A stretch of 64,000 nucleotides of DNA from an uncultured Clostridia bacterium (GTDB lineage Bacteria > Bacillota > Clostridia > Christensenellales > Aristaeellaceae), in contig CAKULG010000014.1 of assembly GCA_934667105.1 (NCBI GenBank), positions 12,595 to 76,594 on the forward strand, given 5' to 3'. This document shows positions 27,206-37,318 of the stretch, one piece after another. Both the position numbers and the translations under genes were made by a program. The notes under the pieces were generated by a model. The model saw only the letters and a program-made list of their open reading frames with translations, was not told the DNA's origin and ran no database searches. Position 1 is the stretch's first letter, and each line of letters begins with the position of its first letter.

Positions 27206-28402
27206 ATGCTTCGTAAAAAACGCTGTGTGGCCATGCTGCTGGCGGGCGGTCAGGGAAGCCGCCTGGGAATTTTGACGCGGCACATGGCCAAGCCCGCCGT
27301 GCCCTATGGCGGAAAATACCGGATTATCGATTTTCCGCTGTCCAATTGCTCCAATTCGGGCATCGACGTGGTGGGCGTGCTCACCCAGTATCAGCCCCTG
27401 GAGCTGAACGCCTATATCGCCAGCGGCGCGCCCTGGGATCTGGACTTGGTTTCGGGCGGCGTTTTCGTGCTGCCCCCCTATCAGACGGGCAAAAAGGGCG
27501 AATGGTATAAGGGCACGGCCAACGCCATTTATCAGAATCTGGCCTTTATTTCTCAGTATAATCCCGATTATGTGTTGATTCTTTCGGGGGATCATATCTA
27601 TAAAATGGATTACGCCGCCATGATCGCCCACCACGAGGCCCATCACGCGGACGCCACCATCGCCGTGCGCCAGGTTCCCTGGGAGGAGGCCAGCCGCTTT
27701 GGCATCATGAATACCGATGCGAATTGCAATATTACAGAATTTGAGGAAAAGCCCGCCCATCCCAAATCCAATAACGCATCCATGGGCGTGTATGTGTTCA
27801 GCTGGGAAAAGCTGCGCAAATATCTGATAGAGGACGAGCAGGATCCCGATTCCTCCAACGATTTCGGAAAGAACATCATTCCCAAAATGCTGGCGGACGG
27901 GCAGCGCATGGTGGCCTATTCCTTCCAGGGCTATTGGAAGGATGTGGGCACCATCGAAAGCCTGTGGGAGGCCAACATGGATTTGCTCAAGCCCGTGCCG
28001 GAAATCGACCTGCACGATAAGAAATTCCGCATCTATGCCCGCAACCTGGGGCTTCCGCCGCAATATATCGCCGCGGGCGCGGCGGTGGAAAACTGCCTGA
28101 TTACCGAGGGCTGCGAAATCATGGGCCGGGCGGCGCATTCCATTCTCTCCTCCGGCGCAATCGTGGAGGAGGGGGCCCAGGTGATCGACAGCGTGATTAT
28201 GCCCGGGGCCCGGGTGGAGGCCGGGGCGGTTGTGCGCCGGGCCATCGTGGCGGAAAACGCCGTGGTTTCCGGGCAGGCCGCCGTGGGCGAGGAAAGCGGC
28301 CCCATCGCCGTGGTGGGCCAGGGGGCCGTGGTGCCCAAGGGCGCTTTTGTGCGGGCGGGAGAACAATTCGCCCAGGATGACGCGGGGAGGCGGCAGGCAT
28401 GA
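27206..28402 (+). CDS. glgC: Glucose-1-phosphate adenylyltransferase catalytic subunit
   Basis: 398 residues. The nucleotidyltransferase domain has [15 protein letters not shown] (nucleotide loop), [20 protein letters not shown], and the sugar-phosphate region GTANAIYQN and [11 protein letters not shown]. The C-terminal left-handed beta-helix shows hexapeptide repeats ([20 protein letters not shown]). It makes ADP-glucose for glycogen synthesis. The ATG at 27206 has GGAGG nine bases upstream. Its stop overlaps glgD by ATGA, as expected for a GlgC-GlgD heteromer. Confidence 0.95.
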   Translation: MLRKKRCVAMLLAGGQGSRLGILTRHMAKPAVPYGGKYRIIDFPLSNCSNSGIDVVGVLTQYQPLELNAYIASGAPWDLDLVSGGVFVLPPYQTGKKGEWYKGTANAIYQNLAFISQYNPDYVLILSGDHIYKMDYAAMIAHHEAHHADATIAVRQVPWEEASRFGIMNTDANCNITEFEEKPAHPKSNNASMGVYVFSWEKLRKYLIEDEQDPDSSNDFGKNIIPKMLADGQRMVAYSFQGYWKDVGTIESLWEANMDLLKPVPEIDLHDKKFRIYARNLGLPPQYIAAGAAVENCLITEGCEIMGRAAHSILSSGAIVEEGAQVIDSVIMPGARVEAGAVVRRAIVAENAVVSGQAAVGEESGPIAVVGQGAVVPKGAFVRAGEQFAQDDAGRRQA

Positions 28403-29523
28403 CAAAAAATATTATGGGCATGATCTATACCGGCGAAAAGGACGCCCAGCTTCGGGAGCTTACGACCACCCGCGCCATCGCCGCCGTGCCGATCTGCGGC
28501 CGGTACCGGCTGATCGACTTTCCGCTTTCCTCCATGGTGGGCAGCGGCATTCGCAATGTGGGCGTGATTATGCAAAAGAATTATCACAGCCTGATGGATC
28601 ATCTGGGCTCGGGCCGTGAATGGGATTTGCACGGCAAGCGCTCCGGGCTGGTGATTCTGCCGCCCTTCATGATGCGGGATAACGTGGGCGTGTATTCCGG
28701 CTTCCTGGACGCGTTGCGCTCCAACCTGCATTTCCTGCGCCGCAGTAAGGAACGCTTCGTGGTGGTGTGCGACACCCACATGCTCTTTACCGCCCGCTTT
28801 GACGATCTGGCCGCCGCCCATGAGCAATCGGGGGCGGATATCACCCTGCTCTACACCCGAGAGCCCGGCGTGCGCCGCAACGGCGCGGGGCGGTATATCC
28901 AAGTGGAAGCGGACGGCCGGGTGACGGGCCTGGAAATCGATCCCTCCATTCCCCGGATGCCCTGCACCTTTATGGAAAGCTTCTGCGTGCGGCGGGAGCT
29001 GCTGATTGATCTGGTGGATCGGGCCGTTTCCCGGGGGCAGTATCATTTCACCCGCGATCTGCTGATGAACGGCATTTACGAGGGCGCGCTGAACGTGCAC
29101 GCCTTCGAGCATCAGGGCCGGGTGTGGAATCTGGATTCCGTGCAGGCGTATTTCAATTGCTCCATGGATTTTCTAAGCAGCGATGTGCGCCGCGGCTTGT
29201 TTAACGCCGAGCGTCCCGTGCTGACCAAGCTGCGGGATGAAATGCCCTCCCGGTATCTGGCGGGGGCGCAGGTAAGCAATTCCCTCATCGCGGACGGCTG
29301 CGTGGTGGAGGGCACGGTGGAAAACAGCATTCTGTTCCGGGGCGTGCAGGTGAAAAAAGGCGCGGCGGTGCGCAACAGCATCATCATGCAGGATGGCCTG
29401 ATCTGCGAAAACGCGCAGCTGGAGCACTGCATCCTGGACAAGCAGGCCACCGTGCGGGAGAATACCCGCCTGCTGGCGCCCCGGGCGTATCCCATTGTGA
29501 TTGCGAAAAATTTAACGGTCTAA
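28399..29523 (+). CDS. glgD: Glucose-1-phosphate adenylyltransferase subunit GlgD
   Basis: 374 residues, a GlgC paralogue. The N-terminus [19 protein letters not shown] lacks the AGGxGxRL loop of an active enzyme, as in other Firmicute GlgD proteins, which act as regulatory partners of GlgC. The transferase fold ([20 protein letters not shown]) and the C-terminal beta-helix ([19 protein letters not shown]) are intact. It starts four bases inside glgC, so the two subunits are made together. Confidence 0.93.
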   Translation: MTKNIMGMIYTGEKDAQLRELTTTRAIAAVPICGRYRLIDFPLSSMVGSGIRNVGVIMQKNYHSLMDHLGSGREWDLHGKRSGLVILPPFMMRDNVGVYSGFLDALRSNLHFLRRSKERFVVVCDTHMLFTARFDDLAAAHEQSGADITLLYTREPGVRRNGAGRYIQVEADGRVTGLEIDPSIPRMPCTFMESFCVRRELLIDLVDRAVSRGQYHFTRDLLMNGIYEGALNVHAFEHQGRVWNLDSVQAYFNCSMDFLSSDVRRGLFNAERPVLTKLRDEMPSRYLAGAQVSNSLIADGCVVEGTVENSILFRGVQVKKGAAVRNSIIMQDGLICENAQLEHCILDKQATVRENTRLLAPRAYPIVIAKNLTV

Positions 29524-29539
29524 AAGAACGGGCCCAGGC

Positions 29540-29567
29540 GGGCGGCGCTTCCAGCATGGCGCCGCCC
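29540..29567 (+). other. Hairpin between glgD and glgA
   Basis: GGGCGGCGC (29540-29548) pairs perfectly with GCGCCGCCC (29559-29567); no T-run. A 14-base palindrome, GCGCGATATCGCGC, lies at about 29602-29615 before the glgA ribosome site. These may be processing or attenuation signals. Confidence 0.45.
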
Positions 29568-29640
29568 CCTGTGCTAATGCTGCGTTTGCGTCAATTTATT
29601 TGCGCGATATCGCGCCAAATGGAACGGAGGGTGATTTCTT

Positions 29641-31251
29641 TTGAAAATTCTGTTCGCGGCTTCTGAATGCGTTCCCTTCTGCAAAACGGGCGGCCTGGCG
29701 GACGTGGTGGGCGCGCTGGCCCCCGTCCTGGCAAAAAAGGGCCACGACGTGCGGGTGATGCTGCCCCTATATCAGGCCGTTCCCCGGGAATATGGGGGAA
29801 AAATGCGCCATGTAGTGGATTTTGAGGTGGAGCTGGGCTGGCGCAGGCAGTATTGCGGTATTGAAGCGCTGGAAATGAACGGCGTAACCTTCTATTTTGT
29901 GGATAACAAATATTATTTCGGCCGCAGCTATCTTTACGGCCTGGGCGGGGACGAGCACGAGCGCTTCGGCTTTTTCTGCCGGGCCGTGCTCAACAGCCTG
30001 CCGCTTCTGCAATTTCAGCCTCAGATTATCCACGCCCACGACTGGCAGACGGGCATGATTCCCGCGCTGCTGAAGATTCAGTATCAGCATCTGCCCTTCT
30101 TCGCTCCCATCCGCACCGTGTTCACCATTCACAATCTGCAATATCAGGGCATTTTCGGCATTCCCGAGGTGCAGGATATTCTGGGCCTGGATAACAGCCT
30201 GTTCACCAATGATAAATTGGAATGCTTCGGCAGCGCCAATTTCATGAAGGCGGGCTTGGTCTACGCCGACGAAATCACCACCGTCAGCCCTTCCTACGCC
30301 GAGGAAATTCAAACCTCCTATTACGGCGAACGGATGGACGGCCTGCTGCGGGCCCGGAAGGCGCATCTTTCCGGTGTGCTCAACGGTATCGACGTGGCGG
30401 ACTATGACCCCGCTCAGGACCCCAAGATTCCCGCGCATTACACGGCGGAGGATCTTTCGGGCAAGCAGACCTGTAAGCGCCGTCTGCAGGAGGAACTGGG
30501 CCTCACCCAGCAGCCGGATACGCCCGTGGTGGCCATTATCAGCCGCCTGTGCAATCAGAAGGGGCTGGACCTGGTGGACCGGGTGATCGCCGATATTATG
30601 GAAGAGGATGTGCAGCTGGTGGTGCTGGGCATGGGGGACGCGAAATATGTGAACCTGTTCAGCTGGGCGGAGCAGCGGTATCCCGGCCGGGTGGCCGCCC
30701 GCTTCCGCATGGATGCGACACTGGCCCATCATATCTATGCCGGGGCGGATATTTTCCTCATGCCCTCTCAGTTCGAGCCCTGTGGCCTTTCCCAGATGAT
30801 CGCCCTGCGCTATGGCACGCTGCCCGTTGTGCGGGAAACCGGCGGCCTGCGGGATACCGTGCTTTCCTACAACGAAGTTAATAATGCGGGCAACGGCTTT
30901 ACCTTCTTCAATTACAACGCCCACGATATGCTTTTCACTCTGCGCCGCGCCCTGTATTTCTATCATCAGCAGAAGGATATCTGGCGTATGCTTCAGGCTC
31001 GGGCCATGCAGGGGGATTATTCCTGGGACCATTCCGCTGAGACGTATCTTTCCCTGTATCGGGACATGCTGAAGGCCGCGCTTCCGGCGGAAGCGCCCGC
31101 CGTGCCGGCAGAGGAAGCGGCGGCCCCGGCGGAAACGCCCGCAGCGCCCGCCCCGGAAAAGAAACCCCGTCCCCGTAAGCCCAAGGCCCCCGAAACGGCG
31201 GAGAAAAAGCCCCGCCCCCGTAAGCCCCGGACGGAGCAGCCGAAGGCGTGA
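29641..31251 (+). CDS. glgA: Glycogen synthase (GT5) with basic Ala/Pro-rich C-terminal tail
   Basis: 536 residues. GT5 marks: KILFAASECVPFCKTGGLAD (ADP-glucose-binding KTGGL), HAHDWQTGMIPALL, TIHNLQYQG, and PSQFEPCGLSQMIALRYGTL near the C-terminal active site. It extends glycogen from ADP-glucose. Residues from about 479 form an extra tail: Ala/Pro/Glu-rich, then two copies of EKKPRPRKP. Standard bacterial GlgA ends near 480, so this tail is an unusual addition. The start is TTG at 29641 with GGAGGGTG upstream. Last gene of the glycogen operon; a hairpin follows. Confidence 0.93.
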   Translation: MKILFAASECVPFCKTGGLADVVGALAPVLAKKGHDVRVMLPLYQAVPREYGGKMRHVVDFEVELGWRRQYCGIEALEMNGVTFYFVDNKYYFGRSYLYGLGGDEHERFGFFCRAVLNSLPLLQFQPQIIHAHDWQTGMIPALLKIQYQHLPFFAPIRTVFTIHNLQYQGIFGIPEVQDILGLDNSLFTNDKLECFGSANFMKAGLVYADEITTVSPSYAEEIQTSYYGERMDGLLRARKAHLSGVLNGIDVADYDPAQDPKIPAHYTAEDLSGKQTCKRRLQEELGLTQQPDTPVVAIISRLCNQKGLDLVDRVIADIMEEDVQLVVLGMGDAKYVNLFSWAEQRYPGRVAARFRMDATLAHHIYAGADIFLMPSQFEPCGLSQMIALRYGTLPVVRETGGLRDTVLSYNEVNNAGNGFTFFNYNAHDMLFTLRRALYFYHQQKDIWRMLQARAMQGDYSWDHSAETYLSLYRDMLKAALPAEAPAVPAEEAAAPAETPAAPAPEKKPRPRKPKAPETAEKKPRPRKPRTEQPKA

Positions 31252-31272
31252 GAAACAGGAAATAAGATGCAT

Positions 31273-31316
31273 GCGGGGGAATCCATTCTTTGGGCGCACC
31301 CGAATGGCTCCCCCGC
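31273..31316 (+). terminator. Hairpin terminator after glgA
   Basis: The arms 31273-31288 and 31302-31316 pair nearly fully (one bulge). Sequence and loop resemble the hairpin at 532-574. A T-rich stretch follows. Confidence 0.6.
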
Positions 31317-31417
31317 GTTTCTTCCACGAAAGCGGTATGAGACGGGAAATTCGCCTGTTTTTCCATCGGAAAAAAGATCCGTCTATTTTTTTGCTTCAGT
31401 TAGAAAAGGAGAAATAT

Positions 31418-31885
31418 ATGGAGAAAATCGCCAGCTTTCAAATCGACCATCTGCGGCTGCTGCCGGGGTTATATATTTCCCGCCAGGATCGGCAGGGGGA
31501 CGCGGTGATCACCACCTTTGATCTGCGCATCACCGCCCCCAACCGGGAACCGGTGATGGATATGCCTGCGCTGCACACCATCGAGCATCTTGGGGCCACC
31601 TTTCTGCGCAACGGCCCGGAAAAGGAACGCGTGGTATATTTCGGGCCCATGGGCTGCCGCACGGGGTGTTATTTGCTGCTGTTCGGGGCGGTAAGCGCCC
31701 GGGAGGCGTATCCGCTGGTGCTGGCCATGTGCGATTTCATTCTGGGTTTTGAAGGCCCCATTCCCGGGGCGCGGCCCGAGGAATGCGGCAATTATTCAGA
31801 ACAGAATCTGAACATGGCGAAATACTATATCCGCCGCTACCGGCAGGAACTGGAGCAGCATCGCCGCTTTGAATACCCGGCGTAA
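31418..31885 (+). CDS. luxS: S-ribosylhomocysteine lyase
   Basis: 155 residues, normal length. Metal ligands are His53 and His57 (HTIEH) and Cys123 (EECGNYSEQN); catalytic Cys80 is in GPMGCRTGC. It splits S-ribosylhomocysteine into homocysteine and DPD, the AI-2 precursor, in the activated methyl cycle. The ATG at 31418 has AAAGGAG upstream. It stands alone, with no pfs or metabolic partner adjacent. Confidence 0.97.
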   Translation: MEKIASFQIDHLRLLPGLYISRQDRQGDAVITTFDLRITAPNREPVMDMPALHTIEHLGATFLRNGPEKERVVYFGPMGCRTGCYLLLFGAVSAREAYPLVLAMCDFILGFEGPIPGARPEECGNYSEQNLNMAKYYIRRYRQELEQHRRFEYPA

Positions 31886-31950
31886 AGGAAAACGGCTTGT
31901 GGGAGAAACGTTCTTCCGCATGTATCTTTGTTTCCTGAAAAAGAGAAAAA

Positions 31951-31990
31951 CGGCTTGCTTCTCGTTTGCGGAGAAGCAAGCCGATTTCTT
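31951..31990. terminator. Bidirectional terminator between luxS and the acetyltransferase
   Basis: CGGCTTGCTTCTC (31951-31963) pairs perfectly with 31971-31983. T-rich on the plus side (ATTTCTTGTTT) and A-rich just before (GAAAAAGAGAAAAA), which gives a T-run for the minus strand. Confidence 0.8.
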
Positions 31991-32077
31991 GTTTCCGGAC
32001 ATTCCTCATAGGAAATTCTCGGAAGGGGGCGGCGGAGACGTTCCTTGGCCTTCAAGGAATATCTCCACCGCATATGC

Positions 32078-32716
32078 TTATGCGAATTGCGCTTCCAGCG
32101 CGTCCATTTCTCCCGCCTGGATGAGGGGGAGGGCGCGGCGAATTTTCTCCGCATCCCAATCCCACCAACGCAGGGCGGACAGCCGCTGAACGGTCGCTTC
32201 GTCAAAGCGCCTGCGAATGGGCCGGGCCGGGACGCCGCCCACAATGGTATAGGGCGGCACGTCCTTCGTCACCACCGCCCGCGCGCCGATAATCGCCCCA
32301 TCCCCGATGGTCACGCCGGAAAGAATCACCGCCTCATAGCCAATCCACACGTCGTTGCCCACCGTAATATCGCCCTTGTTATCCCATGCCTCGCGGATGT
32401 TCTTCGCATCCAGCCCCCATTCCTCAAAGAAAATGGGGAAGGTGTAGGTGGAAAGGGAGCGCAGGGCATGGTTGCCGCTGGTGAAAAGAAACCTCGCGCC
32501 GCAGGCAATGGCGCAGAATTTGCCGATTTTCAGCCTGTCGCCGTTGACGGGATAATGATACAGCACGTTGTTTTTTTCAAAATCCCGGGGGTCATGGACG
32601 AAATCGTTATAGATGGTGTAATCCCCCACCTCGATGGTGGACCTGGTAATCACATTTTTCAGGTAAACGATGCTCTGATCGTGGGAACGGGGATAAATTT
32701 TGTTTGTATCCGGCAT
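32078..32716 (-). CDS. Hexapeptide-repeat O-acetyltransferase (CatB/Vat-like xenobiotic acetyltransferase)
   Basis: 212 residues. The left-handed beta-helix is seen in [20 protein letters not shown] and [20 protein letters not shown]. The loop [19 protein letters not shown] carries the His used for catalysis in CatB and Vat enzymes. Family members acetylate chloramphenicol, streptogramin A or sugars with acetyl-CoA. Whether this one gives resistance cannot be told from sequence; many are housekeeping sugar acetyltransferases. GGAGG lies about nine bases before the ATG and overlaps an inverted repeat. Confidence 0.85.
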   Translation of the reverse strand: MPDTNKIYPRSHDQSIVYLKNVITRSTIEVGDYTIYNDFVHDPRDFEKNNVLYHYPVNGDRLKIGKFCAIACGARFLFTSGNHALRSLSTYTFPIFFEEWGLDAKNIREAWDNKGDITVGNDVWIGYEAVILSGVTIGDGAIIGARAVVTKDVPPYTIVGGVPARPIRRRFDEATVQRLSALRWWDWDAEKIRRALPLIQAGEMDALEAQFA

Positions 32717-32727
32717 TTTTTATTCCT

Positions 32728-32761
32728 CCGAACGATTTATTTTTGCGGTCAAATCGTTCGG
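32728..32761 (-). promoter_or_regulatory. 11-bp inverted repeat abutting the acetyltransferase ribosome site
   Basis: CCGAACGATTT (32728-32738) and its exact complement (32751-32761) flank a 12-base spacer. The inner edge reaches the GG of the GGAGG ribosome site. It could be an operator for a dimeric repressor or an mRNA hairpin that limits translation. Confidence 0.5.
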
Positions 32762-32849
32762 AACAGGGCAATGCAGCGCTTCACCGCCAACCACCTCTCG
32801 CCTTTTTTATGTCGATTATCCGGCAATACGCCGTATCGGGAGGGCTGTT

Positions 32850-35285
32850 TTAGAAAATCAGTTCCTCCACCACGTCGTCCAGCACGGCCATCACGGTGGG
32901 CTTGCCCTTATCCGCCAGATCCTGGCAGGGCAGATCCTCCGAAACCATGGGCGTCATCAGCCCGCCGGCCTGCAGCACGGTGAAGGCACGGGAGCCGGTG
33001 ATGCGGGCCGCGGCGGCCACATAGGAGCCCGTGGAGCCCGATTTATTGAAGGAAACGCATTTCACGCCCTTGCCCGCCCGGCCCTGGCAATCGAACATGG
33101 CGCCCATCATGCGTTTGGCGTAGCCCCGCTCGGTAAAGAGCAGCACCTGATCGGAATTGCAAATCGGCGTGGCCAGGGAAAGGGAGTCCCCCTCCTCCAG
33201 CTTCATGCCCTTCACCCCGGCGCTGACCCGCCCCATTTCAGGCACGGTATCCAGCAGGAAGCGGATGCACTGCCCCTGACGGGAGAGCAGCAGCAAATCG
33301 GCATGCTCCTCAGCGATTTGAACGCAGAGCAACTCGTCCCCGCCCTTGAGGGACAGGGCGGCAAATTTGGCGCGCTTCACATCGTATTCCGCCGCAGCGG
33401 TGCGCTTCACCTGACCGTCCCGGGTGAAGAACAGGAAATCATTCATTCCCGAAAGGCCGCCGGGGGCGATCAGCAGCAGGGAAACGCATTGCTCCCCCGT
33501 TTCCAGCCCGGCCAGCACGCCGGAAAGGGCCGCGCCGCGATCCTTGGGCTTGTTGGATTCGGCCAGCGCGCCCACGGAGAGGGGATAGCAGTTGCCCTTG
33601 TTGGTGAAGAACAGCAGGGTGTGATCGGTCTGGGTGCGGAACAGCCAGCGGGGCATATCCGCCGCCTGGGCGGGCAACTCCCGTTTTTCAAAGAAGCGGG
33701 GGGACATGCGGCGCAGCTGGCCGCCCCGGGTGAAGAACACCACCGCGTCTTCGGGGGCGGGGGCTTCCTCCGCCAGGGGCGCGGCCTGCTCGGGCTGCTC
33801 ATGAATAAGCTCCGTCCGGCGGTCGTCGCCGAATTGATCTGAAATTTCCCGCAGTTCCTTTTTAATCACGTTCAGCAGCTTTTTCTCGCTGTGCAAAATG
33901 CCCTCCAAGGTGCTGATGAGCTTCAGGACATCCGCGTATTCCTTGCGCAACGCCTCGATTTCCAGGCCCGTAAGCCGTTGAAGCCGCAGATCCAGAATCG
34001 CCTGGGCCTGCACGTCGGTGAAGCCGAAGCGCTCCATCAGGCGGGCCTTGGCCTCCTTGCCGTTTTTGCTGGCGCGGATCAGGGCGATCACCTCGTCCAG
34101 ATGATCCACCGCCACGATGAGGCCCTCCAAGATATGCGCCCGGGCCTTGGCCTGATCCAGCTCGTACTGGGTGCGCCGGGTGACGACGTTTTTCTGATGT
34201 CGGATGAAATGGCCGATCACCGTTTTCAGGCCCATCAGCACCGGCTTGCCCGCCGCCACGGCCACCATGTTCACACCGAAGGTCACCTGCATATCGCTGT
34301 ATTTATACAGATACGCCAGCACCTTTTGCGGATTGGCTTCTTTTTTCAGTTCGATCACCGCCCGCATGCCCGTGCGGTCGGATTCGTCGCGAATATCGTG
34401 GATGCAGCCCAGCGCGGCCTTTTTCTCTTCCGAAAGCCGCAGAATTTTTTCCAGCATGGCCGCCTTGGGCACGCCGAAGGGCACCTCGGTGATTACCAGC
34501 AGCGTGCGCCCAGCGGGGCCCGGCTCGGTATGCACCCGGGCGCGGAGGGTCAGCTTACCCCGGCCCGTTTCATAGGCGGCGCGCAGCTCGGGGGTATCCA
34601 GCAGGATGCCGCCAGTGGGGAAATCCGGGGCGGGAAGCGCCTGCATCAGCCGATCCAGAGACACGTTTTCATCATCGATTTGCAGGCAGACGGCCTCCGT
34701 CACCTCCCGCAGGTTGTGGGGCGGGATATTGGTGGCCAGGCCCACGGCGATGCCCGACGCGCCGTTCACCAGCAGGTTGGGGAAACGGGCGGGGAGCAGA
34801 TCGGGCTCCTTGAGGGTGTCGTCAAAATTCAAGCGGAAGGGTACGGTATCCTTTTCGATATCCCGCAGCATTTGCAGCGCCAGGGGGGCCATGCGGGCCT
34901 CGGTGTATCGCATGGCGGCGGCGCTGTCGCCGTCGATGGAGCCGAAATTTCCGTGGCCGTCCACCATCACGCCCCGCAGGGAATAGGGCTGAGCCATGCG
35001 CACCAGCGCGTCGTAAACGCTTGTATCGCCGTGGGGATGATATTTACCCAGGCAATCGCCCACGATGCGGGCGCACTTGCGGTGGGGCTTATCGGGGGTG
35101 AGCCCCAGTTCGCTCATGGTATATAGAATGCGCCGCTGCACGGGTTTCAGCCCGTCCTCCACCCGGGGAATGGCGCGCTCCAGGATGACGTATTCGGCGT
35201 AGGGCATCATGCTTTGATGCAGAATATCTTCCAGCGGCGCCTGAATAATATCCGGGGTCATGGGCGCGGGGGGCTGTTTCGGCAT
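32850..35285 (-). CDS. parC: Type II topoisomerase subunit A (ParC/GyrA family)
   Basis: 811 residues. The breakage-reunion domain shows [28 protein letters not shown] and [20 protein letters not shown], with the catalytic Tyr in RYTEAR. The C-terminal beta-pinwheel has [15 protein letters not shown] blades and [10 protein letters not shown], a degraded form of the gyrase box QRRGGKG. A weak box points to topoisomerase IV rather than gyrase, but the call between the two is not secure. It follows subunit B by 34 bases. With ParE it cuts and passes DNA to unlink chromosomes. Confidence 0.88.
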   Translation of the reverse strand: MPKQPPAPMTPDIIQAPLEDILHQSMMPYAEYVILERAIPRVEDGLKPVQRRILYTMSELGLTPDKPHRKCARIVGDCLGKYHPHGDTSVYDALVRMAQPYSLRGVMVDGHGNFGSIDGDSAAAMRYTEARMAPLALQMLRDIEKDTVPFRLNFDDTLKEPDLLPARFPNLLVNGASGIAVGLATNIPPHNLREVTEAVCLQIDDENVSLDRLMQALPAPDFPTGGILLDTPELRAAYETGRGKLTLRARVHTEPGPAGRTLLVITEVPFGVPKAAMLEKILRLSEEKKAALGCIHDIRDESDRTGMRAVIELKKEANPQKVLAYLYKYSDMQVTFGVNMVAVAAGKPVLMGLKTVIGHFIRHQKNVVTRRTQYELDQAKARAHILEGLIVAVDHLDEVIALIRASKNGKEAKARLMERFGFTDVQAQAILDLRLQRLTGLEIEALRKEYADVLKLISTLEGILHSEKKLLNVIKKELREISDQFGDDRRTELIHEQPEQAAPLAEEAPAPEDAVVFFTRGGQLRRMSPRFFEKRELPAQAADMPRWLFRTQTDHTLLFFTNKGNCYPLSVGALAESNKPKDRGAALSGVLAGLETGEQCVSLLLIAPGGLSGMNDFLFFTRDGQVKRTAAAEYDVKRAKFAALSLKGGDELLCVQIAEEHADLLLLSRQGQCIRFLLDTVPEMGRVSAGVKGMKLEEGDSLSLATPICNSDQVLLFTERGYAKRMMGAMFDCQGRAGKGVKCVSFNKSGSTGSYVAAAARITGSRAFTVLQAGGLMTPMVSEDLPCQDLADKGKPTVMAVLDDVVEELIF

Positions 35286-35319
35286 AAAAAATTCCTCCCA
35301 ATCGGTTCAGCCAAAAGGC

Positions 35320-37302
35320 TTACTGCCCGGCGCTTTCGGGGCGCGGGGCGGGCAGATGCTCGTCAAAATGATCCGCCTTGTTGAATTCAGCGTGCTCGAT
35401 AATGTATTCCCGGCGCGGCTCCACCTTATCGCCCATCAGCACCGTAATCAGAGATTCGGCCTGGGCCGCGTCCTCAATGGTGACCTGCATCAGCTTGCGG
35501 TGGGCGGGATCCATGGTGGTTTCCCACAATTGCTCGGGGTTCATTTCGCCCAGGCCCTTATAGCGCTGAAGGGTGTAGCCCCGCAGCCCGGCAGTGAGCT
35601 TTTTCAGCTCCCGGTCGTCGTAGGCGTATTGAATACCCGCAGATTTTTTCACCGCGTACAGGGGCGGCATGCCGATATACACATGGCCGTCCGCCACCAG
35701 ATCGCGCATATAGCGATAGAAGAAGGTGAGCAGAATGGCGCGGATATGCGCGCCGTCCTGGTCGGCGTCCGCCAGGATGATAACCTTGTGATATTTCAGG
35801 GAGGAAAGATCGAAATCCTCGTCGATGCCCGTGCCCAGGGCGGTGATGATGGAGCGGAATTCCTCGTTGGCCAGCACCTGGTCCAGCCGCTTTTTTTCGG
35901 CGTTAAGGGGCTTGCCCCGCAGAGGCAGAATGGCTTGGAACCGGCGGTCGCGGCCTTGCTTGGCGCTGCCGCCGGCGGAATCGCCCTCCACGATGAATAG
36001 CTCGTTTTCCACCGCCTTGCGCCCCGTGCAGGCGGACAGCTTGCCCACCAGCGGCGCGGCCTCCAATTGGTTTTTCGCCCGGGCCACGTCCCGGGCCTTG
36101 CGGGTGGCCTCCCGCACCCTGGCGCTTTTAATGGCCTTATCGATAATTTTCTGGGCCAATTCCTGATGTTTCAGGTTTTCCAGAAATTCATAGAGCTTTT
36201 CCGTCACGATGCTTTCCACCGCCGGGCGCACCTCGGTGTTGCCCAGGCGGCCCTTGGTTTGTCCCTCGAACTGGGGGTTTTTCACCATGGTGGTCAGTAC
36301 CACCGTGACCCCCTCCCGGAAATCCTCCCCCGCCAGGTTGTTATCCTTTTCCTTCAGCGCGCCGATTTTCCGGGCGTAATCGTTAAGCGCCTTGGTCAGC
36401 GCCGCCCGGAAGCCCGTTTCGTGGGTGCCGCCCTCGGCGGTGGGAATATTGTTCACATAGGAGAAAACCGATTCGGTGAAGCCGTCTGTGTATTGAATGG
36501 CGGCGGCGCAAAGCACGTCGTCTTTCTTGCCCTCGAAATAGATGGGCTCCTCGTGGAGGGGCGTTTTATCCTTATTGAGGAATTTCACATAGTCCACAAT
36601 GCCCCCGGCGAAGCAGAATTCACATTGCGCCTTTTCGGGCTCCTTGCTGCGCTCGTCGGTGAAGAAAATTTTCAGGCCCTTATTCAGATAGGCCAACTCC
36701 CGCAGGCGGCGGCGGACGGTATCGCCGTTAAAAACGGTTTCCTCAAAGATGGTATCGTCGGGCAGGAAGCGCACCAGGGTGCCGCGTTTGCGGGTGTTGC
36801 CCAGCTTTTCCAGGGGCGTGACGGGGTGCCCGGCGATCCATTTTTTCTCTTTCGCGTCGTAATAATTTTCAAAGCGCATGGCGTAGTGGCTCCAATCCCG
36901 GAAAATATCCACCGTCAGCCATTTGGAAAGCGCGTTCACAACGCTGGCGCCCACCCCGTGCAGGCCGCCGGAATAGGCGTAATTATCATTGCCGAATTTT
37001 CCGCCCGCGTGCAGGCGGGTGAAGATCACCTCCACCCCAGGAATTTTCAGCACGGGATGCGCGTCCACCGGCATGCCCCGGCCGTTATCCCACACAGAGG
37101 CGGAGCCGTCCTTATACAGCGTCACGGCCACCTCGGTGGCAAAGCCGCCCATAGCCTCGTCGATGGCGTTATCCACGATTTCCCACAGCAGGTGATGCAG
37201 GCCCCGGCTGCCCGTGGAGCCGATATACATGCCCGGCCGCATGCGCACCGCATCCAGCCCCTCCAACACCTTGATACTGCCCGCGTTGTAATTCTGCCCC
37301 AT
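35320..37302 (-). CDS. parE: Type II topoisomerase subunit B (ParE/GyrB family)
   Basis: 661 residues. GHKL ATPase motifs: EIVDNAIDEAMGG, DNGRGMPVD and YSGGLHGVGASVVNALS. The Toprim domain has EGDSAGGSAKQGRDRRFQAI and DADQDGAHIRAILLTFFY, and the C-terminus has LQRYKGLGEMNPEQLWETTM. It is the ATP-driven subunit partnering the ParC-like protein downstream. The ATG at 37302 has GAGGTG upstream; an earlier in-frame TTG falls inside that site. A separate gyrBA pair would be expected elsewhere in the genome. Confidence 0.88.
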   Translation of the reverse strand: MGQNYNAGSIKVLEGLDAVRMRPGMYIGSTGSRGLHHLLWEIVDNAIDEAMGGFATEVAVTLYKDGSASVWDNGRGMPVDAHPVLKIPGVEVIFTRLHAGGKFGNDNYAYSGGLHGVGASVVNALSKWLTVDIFRDWSHYAMRFENYYDAKEKKWIAGHPVTPLEKLGNTRKRGTLVRFLPDDTIFEETVFNGDTVRRRLRELAYLNKGLKIFFTDERSKEPEKAQCEFCFAGGIVDYVKFLNKDKTPLHEEPIYFEGKKDDVLCAAAIQYTDGFTESVFSYVNNIPTAEGGTHETGFRAALTKALNDYARKIGALKEKDNNLAGEDFREGVTVVLTTMVKNPQFEGQTKGRLGNTEVRPAVESIVTEKLYEFLENLKHQELAQKIIDKAIKSARVREATRKARDVARAKNQLEAAPLVGKLSACTGRKAVENELFIVEGDSAGGSAKQGRDRRFQAILPLRGKPLNAEKKRLDQVLANEEFRSIITALGTGIDEDFDLSSLKYHKVIILADADQDGAHIRAILLTFFYRYMRDLVADGHVYIGMPPLYAVKKSAGIQYAYDDRELKKLTAGLRGYTLQRYKGLGEMNPEQLWETTMDPAHRKLMQVTIEDAAQAESLITVLMGDKVEPRREYIIEHAEFNKADHFDEHLPAPRPESAGQ

Positions 37303-37318
37303 GATACACCTCAAATTC

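Noticed and set aside
32078..32716. Acetyltransferase as a proven antibiotic resistance gene
   Set aside because: The fold and catalytic loop match the CatB/Vat group, but substrate cannot be assigned and no mobile element is nearby.
34985..35050. Thr at the usual Ser83 position of the topoisomerase A subunit as a quinolone-resistance mark
   Set aside because: Thr occurs there naturally in several bacteria, so it says nothing about acquired resistance.
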